64,000 nucleotides of DNA from Leisingera sp. NJS204. GTDB taxonomy: Bacteria; Pseudomonadota; Alphaproteobacteria; Rhodobacterales; Rhodobacteraceae. This document shows, piece by piece, positions 1 through 9,440 of the stretch. The translations under genes were made by a program, and so were the position numbers. Within the stretch, counting starts at the first letter, position 1. Each line of letters begins with the position of its first letter. The stretch lies in the NCBI RefSeq assembly GCF_004123675.1, contig NZ_CP035417.1, positions 2,037,501 through 2,101,500 on the forward strand, written 5' to 3'. The notes under the pieces were generated by a model, which saw nothing but the letters and a program-made list of their open reading frames with translations, was not told the origin of the DNA and did not search any database.

Positions 1-1
1 T

Positions 2-928
2 GACATGCAGGCGCTAGTGCCCGGGGCCACCCAGATCAGCCAGACAGAACCTTGCGCTGTTCCCACACTGCACCAGCTGCTGACCCACACCAGCGGGCTG
101 AGTTACCCGTTCAACCCAGGTGTTCTGCCGGAAGCCATGGCCAAGGAGGATCTGCTGTTCAAGCCCGACCACGGATCACTTGCCCCGATGGTGGCCCGGC
201 TTGCTGAGCTGCCGTTGGCCTTCCAACCAGGAACCCGTTGGGAATATTCCGTTGCGACAGATGTGCTGGGCCGCGTTGCCGAGGTTGTTTCAGGCAAACC
301 TCTGGGCCAATTCTTGCAAGAAGAAATCTTTGAACCGTTGGAAATGACTGAGACCGGTTTCCAGCCGCCGAGCGGGGCAGGGAGCCGGTTAGCCTCTCTC
401 TACACACCGCTGGCGGGTGACGCCATGGCGCTGAATTCCGCAGAGACCGGCGCAGACAGTCTGCGCTTGACAGACAGTTACCCGCACTCTCCGTTCTGGC
501 AGGCTGAAATGCATTCCGGCGGCGGTGGATTGATCGGCACAATTGATGACTACATGAAATTCACCGAAATGCTCCGGCGCCGCGGCCGCAGTCGAAACGG
601 CCTTATCATCAGCCCGCAAACTGCTAATTTCATGATGCAAAACCACCTTACAGGCGACATTGCCTCAATGGGACCGCAAAGCTTTGCCGAACAGCCGATG
701 GAGGGCATGGGATTTGGCCTGGGCGGCGCTGTTGTTCTGAACCCGGCACGGGCGCGGTGCCCCGGATCGGTTGGCGACTTCAGCTGGGGCGGCATTGCGT
801 CAACGTTCTTTTGGCTGGACCGGCAGCTTGATATGTCAGTGGTGTTTTTGACCCAGCTGGCGCCTTCCAGTTCATACCCGGCACGGCCGGAGCTCAAGGC
901 ACTGATCCATGGCGCCATTGCCGAGTGA
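2..928 (+). CDS. Beta-lactamase-fold serine hydrolase (class C / EstB-like), 5' truncated
   Basis: The reading frame is open to the left window edge, so the Met at position 5 is probably internal and the N-terminus lies outside. The visible 307 residues contain 'LLTHTSGL', a hallmark of the beta-lactamase/D-Ala-D-Ala carboxypeptidase/esterase fold, then 'WEYSVATDVLGRV', which supplies the second catalytic-motif Tyr, and a late 'DFSWGGIASTFFWLD' segment at the third motif region. The nucleophile motif SxxK is expected upstream of the window. Family members hydrolyse esters, amides or beta-lactams, and the substrate cannot be told from sequence. The gene is followed after 54 bases by the thioesterase gene on the same strand, so co-transcription is possible. 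Confidence 0.85.
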   Translation, partial: DMQALVPGATQISQTEPCAVPTLHQLLTHTSGLSYPFNPGVLPEAMAKEDLLFKPDHGSLAPMVARLAELPLAFQPGTRWEYSVATDVLGRVAEVVSGKPLGQFLQEEIFEPLEMTETGFQPPSGAGSRLASLYTPLAGDAMALNSAETGADSLRLTDSYPHSPFWQAEMHSGGGGLIGTIDDYMKFTEMLRRRGRSRNGLIISPQTANFMMQNHLTGDIASMGPQSFAEQPMEGMGFGLGGAVVLNPARARCPGSVGDFSWGGIASTFFWLDRQLDMSVVFLTQLAPSSSYPARPELKALIHGAIAE

Positions 929-982
929 CTTCCAACTGCCGCAGTTCCAGGTAAGATAAGCGTTCTGCATCAGAAAAGACCA

Positions 983-1861
983 ATGAAAGCGCTGCAAATG
1001 CCGGATACCGCCAAAGTCCTCCTTGATCTGCTGGATCTGGAAGAGCTTGATACCAATCTTTACCGCGGATCCGGTTCCGGCGGCGAAACACCGACCCGCA
1101 TCTATGGCGGCCAAGTGATCGCACAGGCGCTGACAGCAGCATATGCGACTGTTTCCGGACGCTTATGTCACTCTCTTCATGCGTATTTCATTCGTCCGGG
1201 TGATCCGTCCAGACCAGTCATATACGAGGTTGACCCGGCGCGCGACGGCCGCAGTTTCACCACCCGGCGAGTGGTGGCGATGCAGAACGGCAAGCAGATC
1301 CTGAACCTGGCGTCATCCTTTCATGCATCGGAACCCGGCTGGGAGCATCAGCACCAAATGCCGGATGTTCCATCGCCGGCCGCGCTGGAGCCGCGTGAAA
1401 AAATCCTCCTGCGGAATGCATTCCGGGTAGATCCGGCCAAACGCGATGAATTCACGAGACCGCGGCCATTCGAGATCCGCGAAGTTGCGCCGCGGGATTC
1501 GTTGGAGCCGGAAAACACATCTGATATCAATCATATGTGGATCAGAATGGAGGCAGCCAAAGGCGCCGGTCCTGAACTGCAGCATATCCTGATGGCCTAT
1601 GCCTCGGACTTTGGCTTGCTTGGATCATCGATGCGGCCGCATGGGCTGACGTTTCACAAACCCGGCGCCATGACCGCAAGCCTGGACCATGCAATGTGGT
1701 TTCATGCACCGGTTCAATTCGAGAACTGGCATCTTTACACAATGGATGCACCGTTTACCGGCAGCGGCCGCGGCTTCAATCGTGGATCTATTTTCACGGA
1801 AGACGGCCAACTGATCGCCAGCGTCGCCCAAGAAGGTTTGCTGCGTCCGGCAAGTAGTTGA
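983..1861 (+). CDS. tesB: Acyl-CoA thioesterase II (TesB)
   Basis: This 292-residue protein has the length and double hot-dog layout of TesB. The first hot-dog half begins with 'LFRGSGSGGETPTRIYGG'-like sequence near residue 22 ('YGGQVIAQAL', residues about 40-50). The second half carries 'DHAMWFHAPVQFENWHLY' and ends with 'GRGFNRGSIFTEDGQLIASVAQEGLLR', the typical TesB C-terminus. It hydrolyses medium- and long-chain acyl-CoA to free acid and CoA in the cytoplasm, usually in support of beta-oxidation. The gene is preceded by the beta-lactamase-fold hydrolase on the same strand and followed by a convergent nrdJ. No strong Shine-Dalgarno sequence is visible, but the family alignment supports this start. 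Confidence 0.93.
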   Translation: MKALQMPDTAKVLLDLLDLEELDTNLYRGSGSGGETPTRIYGGQVIAQALTAAYATVSGRLCHSLHAYFIRPGDPSRPVIYEVDPARDGRSFTTRRVVAMQNGKQILNLASSFHASEPGWEHQHQMPDVPSPAALEPREKILLRNAFRVDPAKRDEFTRPRPFEIREVAPRDSLEPENTSDINHMWIRMEAAKGAGPELQHILMAYASDFGLLGSSMRPHGLTFHKPGAMTASLDHAMWFHAPVQFENWHLYTMDAPFTGSGRGFNRGSIFTEDGQLIASVAQEGLLRPASS

Positions 1862-2178
1862 AAATTAGTCATTTCAGTTCCGCCACAAAAGGTCTTCAAA
1901 GCCAGAGAACTTAACATAATTCTCATTATGAGACATATATGTAGCCGCAAAGCAGCAAGCAGCCCGCCCGCCGTCAAGAAAATGGCTTCCTCTGAAACCA
2001 GAGGAAGCCAGTTATCACCGGTCAGGCTCCTTCATTGACTGCCCGAAAGTTTTCTTACCTGGGCCTTCTCGGTGTTCAGAACGGGCGCACCCATTCCTGA
2101 TAGCGCTGGAAGCAGTATCACTGCTTCCAGTATCCGTCTGCGCCACCGAGGGAAAATCAGAGACGCAAGCGGTGTTCT
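1862..2178. other. Gene-free stretch between convergent tesB and nrdJ
   Basis: No credible coding sequence is seen. The stretch holds a 13-base palindrome TCTCATTATGAGA at 1921-1933 in a locally AT-rich patch, and the strong hairpin listed separately at 1978-2010. The remainder shows no recognisable motif. Confidence 0.5.
1978..2010 (-). terminator. Intrinsic terminator downstream of nrdJ
   Basis: A perfect 12-bp stem (TGGCTTCCTCTG at 1983-1994 with its complement at 1999-2010) encloses a 4-base loop. Read on the minus strand it is followed by ATTTTCTT, so it fits a Rho-independent terminator for nrdJ transcription, whose stop codon lies about 170 bases upstream on that strand. Confidence 0.7.
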
Positions 2179-5100
2179 TCAGCTGCAGCCGGAGGTTCCG
2201 CCGCAGGTGTTGCACTTCATGCAGGTGCCGTTGCGGACCAGCGTGTAGTTGCCGCATTCGCCGCAGGCTTCACCTTCGTAGCCTTGCATTTTTGCCTTGA
2301 CGCGCGCATCCATCCCGCCGCCAGGCTGCACAGGTGCATCACCGGTCTCTGGCACCAGCGATTGCAACGCGGCAACCGGATCAGTTCCAGTTCCCAGTGC
2401 CGATACTTCGGTCTGACCGCCTTGCAGCACCACCAGTTCCTGCGGCAGCCGTTTGCGCAGATAACCGGTCGAAGAGATCTGCTTCAGCACCTCCAGTGAT
2501 CGCGAGGCCGCGGTTTCACTCAGCTCGGTCAGATTGGACACGCCTTCTTCCTCGCCGCGGCCCAGATCATCAAAGGTCGCGCCTTCTGGCTTCACATGCG
2601 CCAGGTCGGTACGGTCCAGATAGCTCACCGCCAGCTCGCGGAACACGTAGTCCAGGATCGAGGTCGCATTCTTGATCGAGTCGTTGCCCTGCACCATGCC
2701 TGCAGGCTCAAACTTGGTGAAGGTGAAGGCATCCACAAATTCTTCCAGCGGCACGCCGTATTGCAGGCCGACCGACACCGCGATGGCGAAATTGTTCATC
2801 ATCGCCCGGAAGCCTGCGCCTTCCTTGTGCATGTCGATGAAGATTTCGCCAAGATTGCCGTCCTCGTATTCGCCGGTCCGCAGATAGACTTTGTGACCGC
2901 CGACAACCGCCTTTTGGGTATATCCCTTGCGCCGCTGCGGCATCTTGGTGCGGTGCGATTTCAACACCTCCTTGATGACGACTTTCTCGACGATCTTTTC
3001 GGCAAGAACCGCGGCCTTCTCGTGGGGAGCGCCGCTCTCCAGAACCTCAGCGGCCTCGTCATCATCCTCGACCAGTGCTGCCGCCAGCGGCTGGCTCAGC
3101 TTGGAGCCGTCACGGTAAAGCGCATTGGCCTTAACCCCCAGGCTCCAGCTCAGCTCATAGGCCTTCTGACAGTCCTCGATGGTGGCATCATTGGGCATGT
3201 TGATGGTTTTGGAGATCGCACCCGAGATAAAGCTTTGGGCGGCTGCCATCATGGTGATGTGGCTGTCAACGTTCAGGAAACGCTTGCCTTTTTTACCGCA
3301 GGGGTTGGCGCAATCAAAGATCGCATAGTGTTCTTTTTGCAGATGCGGCGCGCCTTCCAGGGTCATGGTGCCGCAAACATGGTCGTTGGCCGCGTCAATA
3401 TCCGCCTTGGTAAAGCCCAGATGGCGCAGCAGGTCGAAGGTCGGATCATTCAGCTTGGGCGCCGGGATGCCCAGAACGCCGGTGCAGAAATCTTCGCCTA
3501 AGGTCCACTGGTTGAACACGAACCGGATGTCAAAGGCCGATTCCAGTGCGGCATCCACCTTGGCCAGTTCATTGGGGCCAAAGCCGTGGCCGGCCAGCGA
3601 GGTGTGGTTGATGCCCGGCGCGTTACCGATAGAGCCATGGCCAACTGCGTAGGATGCGATTTCTTCAATCTGGGCAGAGCTGTAGCCCAGACCCTCCAGT
3701 GCAGAAGGAACCGAACGGTTGATGATTTTGAAGTAGCCGCCGCCGGCCAGCTTTTTGAACTTCACCAGGGCAAAGTCGGGCTCGATGCCCGTCGTGTCGC
3801 AGTCCATCACCAGGCCAATCGTGCCCGTGGGCGCAATTACCGTGGTCTGGGCGTTGCGGTAACCGTGCTTTTCACCCAGCGCCAGCGCCTCGTCCCAGGC
3901 GCTGGCGGCCAGATCAGCCAGCAGCGCGTCCGGGCAGTTGGAAATGTCCAGTGGCACCGGTGTGACCGACAGCGCCTCGTAGCCGTCCGCGTTGCCCATT
4001 GCAGCGTTGCGGTGATTGCGGATCACACGCAGCATGTGGTCTGAGTTTTTTGCATAACCCTGGAACGGCCCCAGTTCCGCGGCGATCTCGGCCGAGGTGG
4101 CATAGGACACGCCGGTCATCAGCGCGGTCAAGGCACCGCAAAGCGCCCTGCCCTCATCCGAGTCATAGCTGTAGCCCATGTTCATCAAAAGGCCGCCGAT
4201 ATTGGCATAGCCCAGGCCGAGGGTGCGGAAATCATAAGAGCGCTGCGCGATTTCCTTGGACGGGAACTGCGCCATCATCACCGAGATTTCCAGCGTCAGC
4301 GTCCACAGGCGGCAGGAGTGCATGAAGTCATCGGCCTGGAACAGCCCGTCTTTCAGGAAGCTCAGCAGGTTCAGCGACGCCAGATTGCAGGCGGTGTCGT
4401 CCAGGAACATGTATTCCGAACACGGGTTTGAGCCGCGGATTTCACCGTCTTCCGGGCAGGTGTGCCACTCGTTCACGGTGTCGTGGAACTGGATGCCCGG
4501 ATCAGCGCAGGCCCAGGCCGCATGGCCGACCTTCTCCCACAACTCGCGGGCCTTAACGGTTTTGGCGACCTTGCCGTCGGTGCGGTTGATCAGCTGCCAG
4601 TCGGCGTCTTTTTCAACCGCGTGCAGGAAGGCGTTGGTGACCCGGATCGAGTTGTTGGAGTTCTGCCCGGAGACGGAGCTGTAGGCCTCAGAATCCCAGT
4701 CGGTGTCATAGGTCGGGAACTCGATCGAGGTATGGCCCTGCTTGGCGTAATCCAGCACCCGCTTGATGTAGGTTTCCGGGATTGCCACTTTCTTGGCCTC
4801 GCGGATGGCCGATTTCAGCCCGGTGTTGACCGCCGGGTCATAAGCATCCGCTTCACCGCCGTCCCAGCTGCGGATGGCCTCGAAAATACCGTTCAGCATC
4901 TTCTCGTGCATCTTTGAACCGGCGACGATGGAAGCGACTTTCTGTTCTTCCAGCACCTTCCATTCGATGAACTGCTCGATGTCCGGGTGATCGGCATCGA
5001 CGATCACCATTTTTGCTGCCCGACGGGTTGTGCCGCCTGATTTGATAGCGCCGGCCGCGCGGTCGCCGATTTTCAGGAAACCCATCAGGCCCGAAGACTT

Positions 5101-5823
5101 GCCGCCGCCGGACAGCGGCTCGCCTTCGGCGCGCAGATGGCTGAAATTGGTGCCGGTGCCGGAACCGTATTTGAACAGGCGCGCCTCGCGCACCCACAGG
5201 TCCATGATGCCGCCGTCCTTGACCAGATCATCCGAAACCGACTGGATGAAGCAGGCATGCGGCTGGGGGTGCTCATAGGCGCTGTCGGACTTGGTCAGCT
5301 TGCCGGTCTTGTAGTCGACATAGTGATGGCCCTGGGCCGGGCCGTCGATGCCATAGGCCCAATGAAGGCCGGTGTTGAACCACTGGGGGGAATTGGGGGC
5401 GGAACGCTGGGTTGCCAGCATGAAACGCATCTCGTCGTAATAGGCGCGGGCGTCCTCCTCGGAGGAGAAATAGCCGCCCTTCCAACCCCAATAGGCCCAG
5501 GCTCCGGCCAGACGGTCGAACACCTGCTTGGAGGAGGTTTCCCCGCCCAGAACTGCGCCGTCTGCAGGGACCGAGCGCCACAGGAACTCAGGAACGCCTT
5601 TTTCGCGGACTGTCTTCAGCCGCGACGGCACGCCGGCCTTGCGGAAATACTTCTGGGCAATGACGTCGCTGGCGACCTGGCTCCAGGATGCGGGAATTTC
5701 GATGTTGTCGAGCCGGAAAACAATGGTCCCGTCCGGATTGCGGATCTCCGATGTGGCCGAGATAAAGGCCAGATCAGCATAGGCATCCTGTCCGGGTTTG
5801 GTGAACTTCCGTTCGATCTTCAT
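2179..5823 (-). CDS. nrdJ: Adenosylcobalamin-dependent ribonucleoside-diphosphate reductase (class II)
   Basis: This long class II reductase (1214 residues) makes deoxyribonucleotides using B12 radical chemistry, independent of oxygen. Visible hallmarks are '[22 protein letters not shown]' early in the barrel, '[21 protein letters not shown]' with the catalytic loop Cys, 'APTGTIG' in the C-terminal half of the barrel, and a C-terminal zinc-ribbon '[21 protein letters not shown]'. That tail is typical of alphaproteobacterial NrdJ. The start is set at MKIERKF because AAGGGG lies properly spaced upstream; seven further in-frame codons exist but lack support. No nrdAB or nrdR gene lies in the window. 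The 5' flank is long and gene-free and carries phased TTAA boxes. I found no cobalamin riboswitch there. Confidence 0.97.
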   Translation of the reverse strand: MKIERKFTKPGQDAYADLAFISATSEIRNPDGTIVFRLDNIEIPASWSQVASDVIAQKYFRKAGVPSRLKTVREKGVPEFLWRSVPADGAVLGGETSSKQVFDRLAGAWAYWGWKGGYFSSEEDARAYYDEMRFMLATQRSAPNSPQWFNTGLHWAYGIDGPAQGHHYVDYKTGKLTKSDSAYEHPQPHACFIQSVSDDLVKDGGIMDLWVREARLFKYGSGTGTNFSHLRAEGEPLSGGGKSSGLMGFLKIGDRAAGAIKSGGTTRRAAKMVIVDADHPDIEQFIEWKVLEEQKVASIVAGSKMHEKMLNGIFEAIRSWDGGEADAYDPAVNTGLKSAIREAKKVAIPETYIKRVLDYAKQGHTSIEFPTYDTDWDSEAYSSVSGQNSNNSIRVTNAFLHAVEKDADWQLINRTDGKVAKTVKARELWEKVGHAAWACADPGIQFHDTVNEWHTCPEDGEIRGSNPCSEYMFLDDTACNLASLNLLSFLKDGLFQADDFMHSCRLWTLTLEISVMMAQFPSKEIAQRSYDFRTLGLGYANIGGLLMNMGYSYDSDEGRALCGALTALMTGVSYATSAEIAAELGPFQGYAKNSDHMLRVIRNHRNAAMGNADGYEALSVTPVPLDISNCPDALLADLAASAWDEALALGEKHGYRNAQTTVIAPTGTIGLVMDCDTTGIEPDFALVKFKKLAGGGYFKIINRSVPSALEGLGYSSAQIEEIASYAVGHGSIGNAPGINHTSLAGHGFGPNELAKVDAALESAFDIRFVFNQWTLGEDFCTGVLGIPAPKLNDPTFDLLRHLGFTKADIDAANDHVCGTMTLEGAPHLQKEHYAIFDCANPCGKKGKRFLNVDSHITMMAAAQSFISGAISKTINMPNDATIEDCQKAYELSWSLGVKANALYRDGSKLSQPLAAALVEDDDEAAEVLESGAPHEKAAVLAEKIVEKVVIKEVLKSHRTKMPQRRKGYTQKAVVGGHKVYLRTGEYEDGNLGEIFIDMHKEGAGFRAMMNNFAIAVSVGLQYGVPLEEFVDAFTFTKFEPAGMVQGNDSIKNATSILDYVFRELAVSYLDRTDLAHVKPEGATFDDLGRGEEEGVSNLTELSETAASRSLEVLKQISSTGYLRKRLPQELVVLQGGQTEVSALGTGTDPVAALQSLVPETGDAPVQPGGGMDARVKAKMQGYEGEACGECGNYTLVRNGTCMKCNTCGGTSGCS

Positions 5824-6409
5824 GCTCAGCCCCTTTTCAAGCATTCGTCGTCTATTTGCCGCGGCGCCCCCAAGCGCCAGTCAGATCCGGTCACGGAATA
5901 CACAAACACCCGGCGCGCGCCGCAAATAGCGCGCTTGCGGCCCTCGCCGGCCATTCTCACAGGACTGTCTGCTGTTTTCAGCGTTGTTGCTTCGGCTCTG
6001 TCACCCACCAGATCTAGTGCCATCGCAACCGGTGTCCACAATTTGGCGTATTCGGACACTAAGGGTCAACGGCAAATTTACACTTTGGCAACTATCTTTG
6101 CTGTTGACGGTTTCCGCGGATTGCAGGGTCTGCGGCGGGGCGTTGATTCATCCACAGGCCCTGTCCCGTTCAATGTCTTCGGACTGCGCTGCTGCCTGTT
6201 CGGATTTCCTTTGACGGGTGAGTGACTTGCTGCCTTGCAGAAGGACAGCGGCCGTACCGGCCAAAAGCGATGGGTGTGTAAAACCATGCAGCTGCACTGG
6301 CTGACAACGGGGCGCACAGGTTAGAAGCGATTTTCTTGTGGCTTCCTGCCACGGACCTTAGGACAGCCGGTCTCCGATTAACCTTCTGATGCGGCTCAGC
6401 GGCAATTGG

Positions 6410-6446
6410 TTAAGGGTGTCTTAACAGTGCATTAAGAAAGTCCTAA
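6410..6446. promoter_or_regulatory. Phased TTAA array resembling tandem CtrA boxes
   Basis: TTAA occurs at 6410-6413, 6421-6424 and 6432-6435, each pair separated by exactly 7 bases, with a degenerate CTAAC at 6443-6447 continuing the 11-base pitch. TTAA-N7-TTAAC is the classical alphaproteobacterial CtrA site, and the first pair matches it fully. The target is uncertain: the nearest start on the minus strand is nrdJ about 590 bases away, and no plus-strand gene begins nearby. Confidence 0.45.
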
Positions 6447-6492
6447 CACCCCCGATTGAACTGCGTAGGTTCAGTTCACCAAATACGGGAAA

Positions 6493-6529
6493 CGAATCTT
6501 TGCCCCGGGTTTTACCCGGCAAAGATTCG
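6493..6529 (-). terminator. Hairpin downstream of tRNA-Pro
   Basis: A perfect 12-bp stem (CGAATCTTTGCC and its complement) encloses a 13-base loop that can itself pair (GGGT/ACCC). On the minus strand it lies just past the 3' end of tRNA-Pro and is followed by TTTCCCGTATTT, a weak T-tract. The best reading is terminator or processing hairpin for the tRNA transcript. Confidence 0.55.
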
Positions 6530-6549
6530 CTGCATTTATTGAAGAAGTA

Positions 6550-6626
6550 TGGTCGGGGCGGCGAGATTCGAACTCACGACCCCCTGTACCCAAAACAGGT
6601 GCGCTACCAGACTGCGCCACGCCCCG
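6550..6626 (-). tRNA. tRNA-Pro (anticodon TGG)
   Basis: The minus strand folds as a complete cloverleaf. The 7-bp acceptor stem pairs CGGGGCG with CGCCCCG, the D-arm contains AGTCTGGTAGCGC, the anticodon loop is TTTTGGGTA with anticodon TGG, and the T-arm contains GAGTTCGAATCTC. An A discriminator follows and the genome encodes the terminal CCA. It would read CCN proline codons. The DUF192 gene lies upstream on the same strand, about 45 bases away. Confidence 0.97.
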
Positions 6627-6669
6627 GACCGTGCGCCTTCCTATCTCTGCCAAACTGATTTGAAAACCC

Positions 6670-7143
6670 CTAACAGGGCCAAACTGCGCCGTTGCGGGAA
6701 AAAACTTCGTGGCGCATCTGCGAGCCTGCTGCGATACCGTATTTGCGGGCAAGCCCGCCGTTGATTTCCAGCACCGCAAAGACAGCGTCACCCCCGGGAA
6801 TCGGGGTCAGATCGCCAGGCACGGCGTTCTCGTGAACCGAGGTCACCAACCCGTGCTCATTCAGAAAAATGATATCGAGCGGGATCAGAGTATTCTTCAT
6901 CCAGAACGCCGCAGGCTGCGGGCTGTCATAGACAAACAGCATCCCTGCCCCGCGCGGCAGGTCTTCGCGGAACATCAGCCCCTGGGCACGCTCCGCCTCT
7001 GTACCGGCAATTTCAACGGTAAATCCCGCCTGCCCCCAGTCGCCGCGAAGATCGGCCTGTGCAAGCTGGCAGCCGGACGCCAGCGCGGTGCCGGCGGCAA
7101 ATGTCATGCAGGCGCCCAAGCTCCACTGAAGCAGGCGCCGCAT
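6670..7143 (-). CDS. DUF192 domain secreted protein
   Basis: This small exported protein of unknown biochemical role has 157 residues. It has an N-terminal signal peptide (MRRLLQWSLGACMTFAAG, cleavage near 'ALASG'), then the DUF192 fold with 'RAQGLMFREDLP' and 'FWMKNTLIPLDIIFLNEHG', the conserved core of the family, and ends 'GGLARKYGIAAGS'. The start is chosen at MRRLLQ because GAGG sits upstream; an in-frame extension into the cold-shock gene is not supported. The gene begins 7 bases after the cold-shock gene stop on the same strand, so the two probably form an operon. Confidence 0.9.
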   Translation of the reverse strand: MRRLLQWSLGACMTFAAGTALASGCQLAQADLRGDWGQAGFTVEIAGTEAERAQGLMFREDLPRGAGMLFVYDSPQPAAFWMKNTLIPLDIIFLNEHGLVTSVHENAVPGDLTPIPGGDAVFAVLEINGGLARKYGIAAGSQMRHEVFSRNGAVWPC

Positions 7144-7150
7144 CAAGACC

Positions 7151-7690
7151 TCAGTCCTCGTCGCCGGGGAGCATTGCAGCCTCCCAGGCCAGCACTTCAA
7201 CCGCCATGCGGCCGCGTTTGCCGTCGATCACCCGCATTGCCAAAGCTTCCCCCGGCTGCAGATCCGCCAGCCCGGACTGCCGCAGCACTTCGACATGCAG
7301 GAAAACATCCTCGCCGCGGCCAAAGACATTGGCAAAACCGAACCCTTTGCCCTTGTCGAACCATTTGACCCGGGCAGGCTCCAGCGGTTCGTTCTGCAGG
7401 CTGGTCATGTCCAGTTCGGCAAAATCGCTCAGCACCGGGGTGTCATCACGTTCGGGCGGCTGAATGGAGATCACTTCAACGGCCTGGACACCGCGGTCGG
7501 TCTGATGGGTTACAATCTCGATCCTGGCGCCGTCCGCGACAGAGCTTTGGCCGAAATTACGCAGTACATTCACGTGGAGCAGAATATCCGCGCCGCCCTC
7601 GTCAGATACGACAAATCCGTATCCTTTGGCCGGATCGAACCACTTCACCAGCCCCTGGATTTGCTGCAAGCTGCTCAGATCTTCTGCCAC
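7151..7690 (-). CDS. Double cold-shock-domain protein
   Basis: Two cold-shock domains occur in one 179-residue chain, at about residues 10-75 and 105-170. Each has the RNP1-type motif: 'GLVKWFDPAKGYGFV' in the first and 'ARVKWFDKGKGFGFA' in the second, with RNP2-like 'ILLHVNVL' and 'VFLHVEVL'. Such proteins bind single-stranded nucleic acid and act as RNA chaperones or antiterminators. Most Csp proteins have a single domain, and the tandem form with an acidic linker is a known alphaproteobacterial variant. The start is GTG, preceded by AGGGAA. It lies upstream of, and probably is co-transcribed with, the DUF192 gene. Confidence 0.93.
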   Translation of the reverse strand: MAEDLSSLQQIQGLVKWFDPAKGYGFVVSDEGGADILLHVNVLRNFGQSSVADGARIEIVTHQTDRGVQAVEVISIQPPERDDTPVLSDFAELDMTSLQNEPLEPARVKWFDKGKGFGFANVFGRGEDVFLHVEVLRQSGLADLQPGEALAMRVIDGKRGRMAVEVLAWEAAMLPGDED

Positions 7691-7825
7691 GTACTTTTCC
7701 CTACCGCGTTTTTTTTATTTTGATGGTGCCCTGATGCGCGATTCTGACCTTGGATTTCAAGCTAAAAAGTCTAGAAATTGTCATGAAATTACACTTGACC
7801 CAAGGTAAGCCATTGCCACTTCCGC

Positions 7826-8431
7826 TCAAGGATTGAGCCGCAGGATTTCCCATTCTGCAGCTGCGTTCTTGCGGCGCCAGCGAAACCGGTCATGCAGCCG
7901 GAATGCGCCATCTGCCCAAAATTCTATCTCAACCGGCACCAGGCGGAAACCGCCCCAGAACGGCGGACGGTCCGGGTTCGGACCCTTCATGGCTGTGACC
8001 TTTGCCACCTCGGCCATCAGCGTGCCGCGGCTGTCCAGCGGCTGTGACTGCTTTGAGGCCCAGGCCCCCAGCCGGCTCTTGAGCGAGCGGGACTTGTAGT
8101 ATTCATCCGCCTGCGGCCCGTCTTCGCGGGTGATGGTGCCGCGCACCCGGATCTGGCGGCGCAGCGATTTCCAATGCACCACAAAGGCGGCCTTGCCGGC
8201 CTGATCCAGCTCCTGCGCCTTGGCGCTCTCGTAATTGGTGTAGAATACAAAGGCGCCGTCTTCGATTTCCTTGAGCAGAACCATGCGGCTGTTCGGCAAT
8301 CCGGTCTCATCCACCGTGGCCAGGGCAATGGCGTTGGGATCGTTGGGTTCGGCCTGTTCCGCCTCTCCCAGCCAGGACCGGGCGATGGCAAACGGATCGT
8401 CACCTGCAAATATACCTGTACGGTCGGACAT
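7826..8431 (-). CDS. pdxH: Pyridoxamine 5'-phosphate oxidase
   Basis: This FMN-dependent oxidase converts pyridoxine or pyridoxamine 5'-phosphate to pyridoxal 5'-phosphate, the final salvage and synthesis step of vitamin B6. The 201 residues match the family in length. Diagnostic segments are '[24 protein letters not shown]' near residues 30-55 (FMN binding), '[16 protein letters not shown]', and the C-terminal '[11 protein letters not shown]' that contacts the substrate and is followed by 'WEILRLNP'. The start ATG has GAGG upstream. It is divergent from fabI with about 130 bases between them. Confidence 0.96.
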   Translation of the reverse strand: MSDRTGIFAGDDPFAIARSWLGEAEQAEPNDPNAIALATVDETGLPNSRMVLLKEIEDGAFVFYTNYESAKAQELDQAGKAAFVVHWKSLRRQIRVRGTITREDGPQADEYYKSRSLKSRLGAWASKQSQPLDSRGTLMAEVAKVTAMKGPNPDRPPFWGGFRLVPVEIEFWADGAFRLHDRFRWRRKNAAAEWEILRLNP

Positions 8432-8563
8432 CGGGCACCTCTTTGCGGATTTCGTTGCAACCTATGCAGCTTCCTGCCCCGCGACAAGGGCGTGCACCCT
8501 TGAAGCGGCCCGCGCGGCATACTAAACACCCTCTAATTCACAGATCACAGGCGGAGAACCTGC

Positions 8564-9367
8564 ATGTCTAATCACCTGATGGCCGGCAAGCGCGGCCTCA
8601 TCATGGGCCTGGCCAATGACAAATCCATCGCTTGGGGGATTGCCAAGGCCTGCGCCGATGCCGGCGCCGAGCTTGCCTTTTCATATCAGGGCGACGCACT
8701 GAAAAAGCGGGTCGCCCCGCTGGCGGCGCAGCTGGGCAGCGATATCGTGCTGCCGTGCGACGTCTCGGACGAAGCGTCCATTGACGCCTTATTCGCCGGT
8801 CTGGAAGCCAAATGGGGCAAGCTGGACTTTGTTGTCCACGCCATCGGCTTTTCCGACAAGAACGAGCTGCGCGGCCGCTATGTCGACACCAGCCGCAGCA
8901 ATTTCCAGATGACCATGGACATCTCGGTCTTCTCTTTCACGGCGGTGGCAAACCGCGCTGAGAAGATGATGAGCGAGGGCGGCTCGCTGCTGACCCTGAC
9001 CTATTACGGTGCCGAGCAGGTGATGCCGCACTATAATGTGATGGGTGTGGCCAAGGCCGCACTGGAAGCTTCGGTCAAATACCTGGCCGAGGATCTGGGC
9101 AAGGACGGCATCCGCGTCAACGCGATCTCGGCCGGCCCGATCAAGACCCTGGCCGCCTCCGGCATCGGCGATTTCCGCTACATTATGAAGTGGAACGAAT
9201 ACAATTCGCCGCTGCGCCGCAACGTGACCACTGATGACGTCGGCAAATCCGCGCTTTATCTTCTGTCCGACCTCAGCTCCGGCGTGACCGGCGAGAACCT
9301 GCATGTCGATGCCGGCTATCACGTGGTGGGCATGAAGGCGGTGGATGCACCGGATATCTCCAAGTAA
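8564..9367 (+). CDS. fabI: Enoyl-[acyl-carrier-protein] reductase (NADH), FabI
   Basis: FabI performs the last reduction of each fatty-acid elongation cycle and is the triclosan target. The 267 residues show the divergent SDR features of FabI: the nucleotide-binding start 'GKRGLIMGLANDKSIAWGIAKA' (residues about 8-30), the catalytic Y-x6-Y-x6-K pattern within 'YGAEQVMPHYNVMGVAKA', and the C-terminal 'GVTGENLHVDAGYHVVGM'. It stands alone on the plus strand, followed by a hairpin and then gpt. RBS-like GGCGGAGAA lies upstream of the start. Confidence 0.97.
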   Translation: MSNHLMAGKRGLIMGLANDKSIAWGIAKACADAGAELAFSYQGDALKKRVAPLAAQLGSDIVLPCDVSDEASIDALFAGLEAKWGKLDFVVHAIGFSDKNELRGRYVDTSRSNFQMTMDISVFSFTAVANRAEKMMSEGGSLLTLTYYGAEQVMPHYNVMGVAKAALEASVKYLAEDLGKDGIRVNAISAGPIKTLAASGIGDFRYIMKWNEYNSPLRRNVTTDDVGKSALYLLSDLSSGVTGENLHVDAGYHVVGMKAVDAPDISK

Positions 9368-9379
9368 CTGAATACAGAA

Positions 9380-9406
9380 AGAAACCCAGGGGCATCCTGG
9401 GTTTCT
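9380..9406 (+). terminator. Hairpin after fabI
   Basis: An 11-bp perfect stem, AGAAACCCAGG and its complement, has a 5-base loop. The 3' arm ends TTTCT but no long T-tract follows, so it may be a weak terminator or an attenuating hairpin in the fabI-gpt spacer. Confidence 0.5.
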
Positions 9407-9440
9407 GCAAGCTGACGCGACTTTGCGGGGAGCAAGTAAC

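Larger units (their letters stand above)
5824..6549. other. Long gene-free region upstream of nrdJ
   Basis: About 725 bases lie between the nrdJ start and tRNA-Pro without a convincing gene. The region contains two inverted repeats: GTGTCC/GGACAC at about 6034-6061, and GTCAACGGCAAA (6065-6076) against TTTGCTGTTGAC (6097-6108), which match at 11 of 12 positions. It also holds phased TTAA boxes at 6410-6446 and a hairpin at 6493-6529. A minus-strand frame of 77 codons from 6059 overlaps the nrdJ start but shows no family features, so I do not call it. Likely roles are promoter, operator and leader of nrdJ. Confidence 0.5.

Noticed and set aside
2596-3501. 301-codon plus-strand frame inside nrdJ
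   Set aside because: It is antisense to a clear reductase gene, and no independent features were seen.
5826-6059. 77-codon frame directly before nrdJ on the same strand
   Set aside because: There is no family resemblance or convincing RBS, and it overlaps the nrdJ start. It is left as possible leader sequence only.
5824-6549. Cobalamin riboswitch upstream of nrdJ
   Set aside because: I searched the minus strand for the conserved B12-box core and flanking motifs and did not find them.
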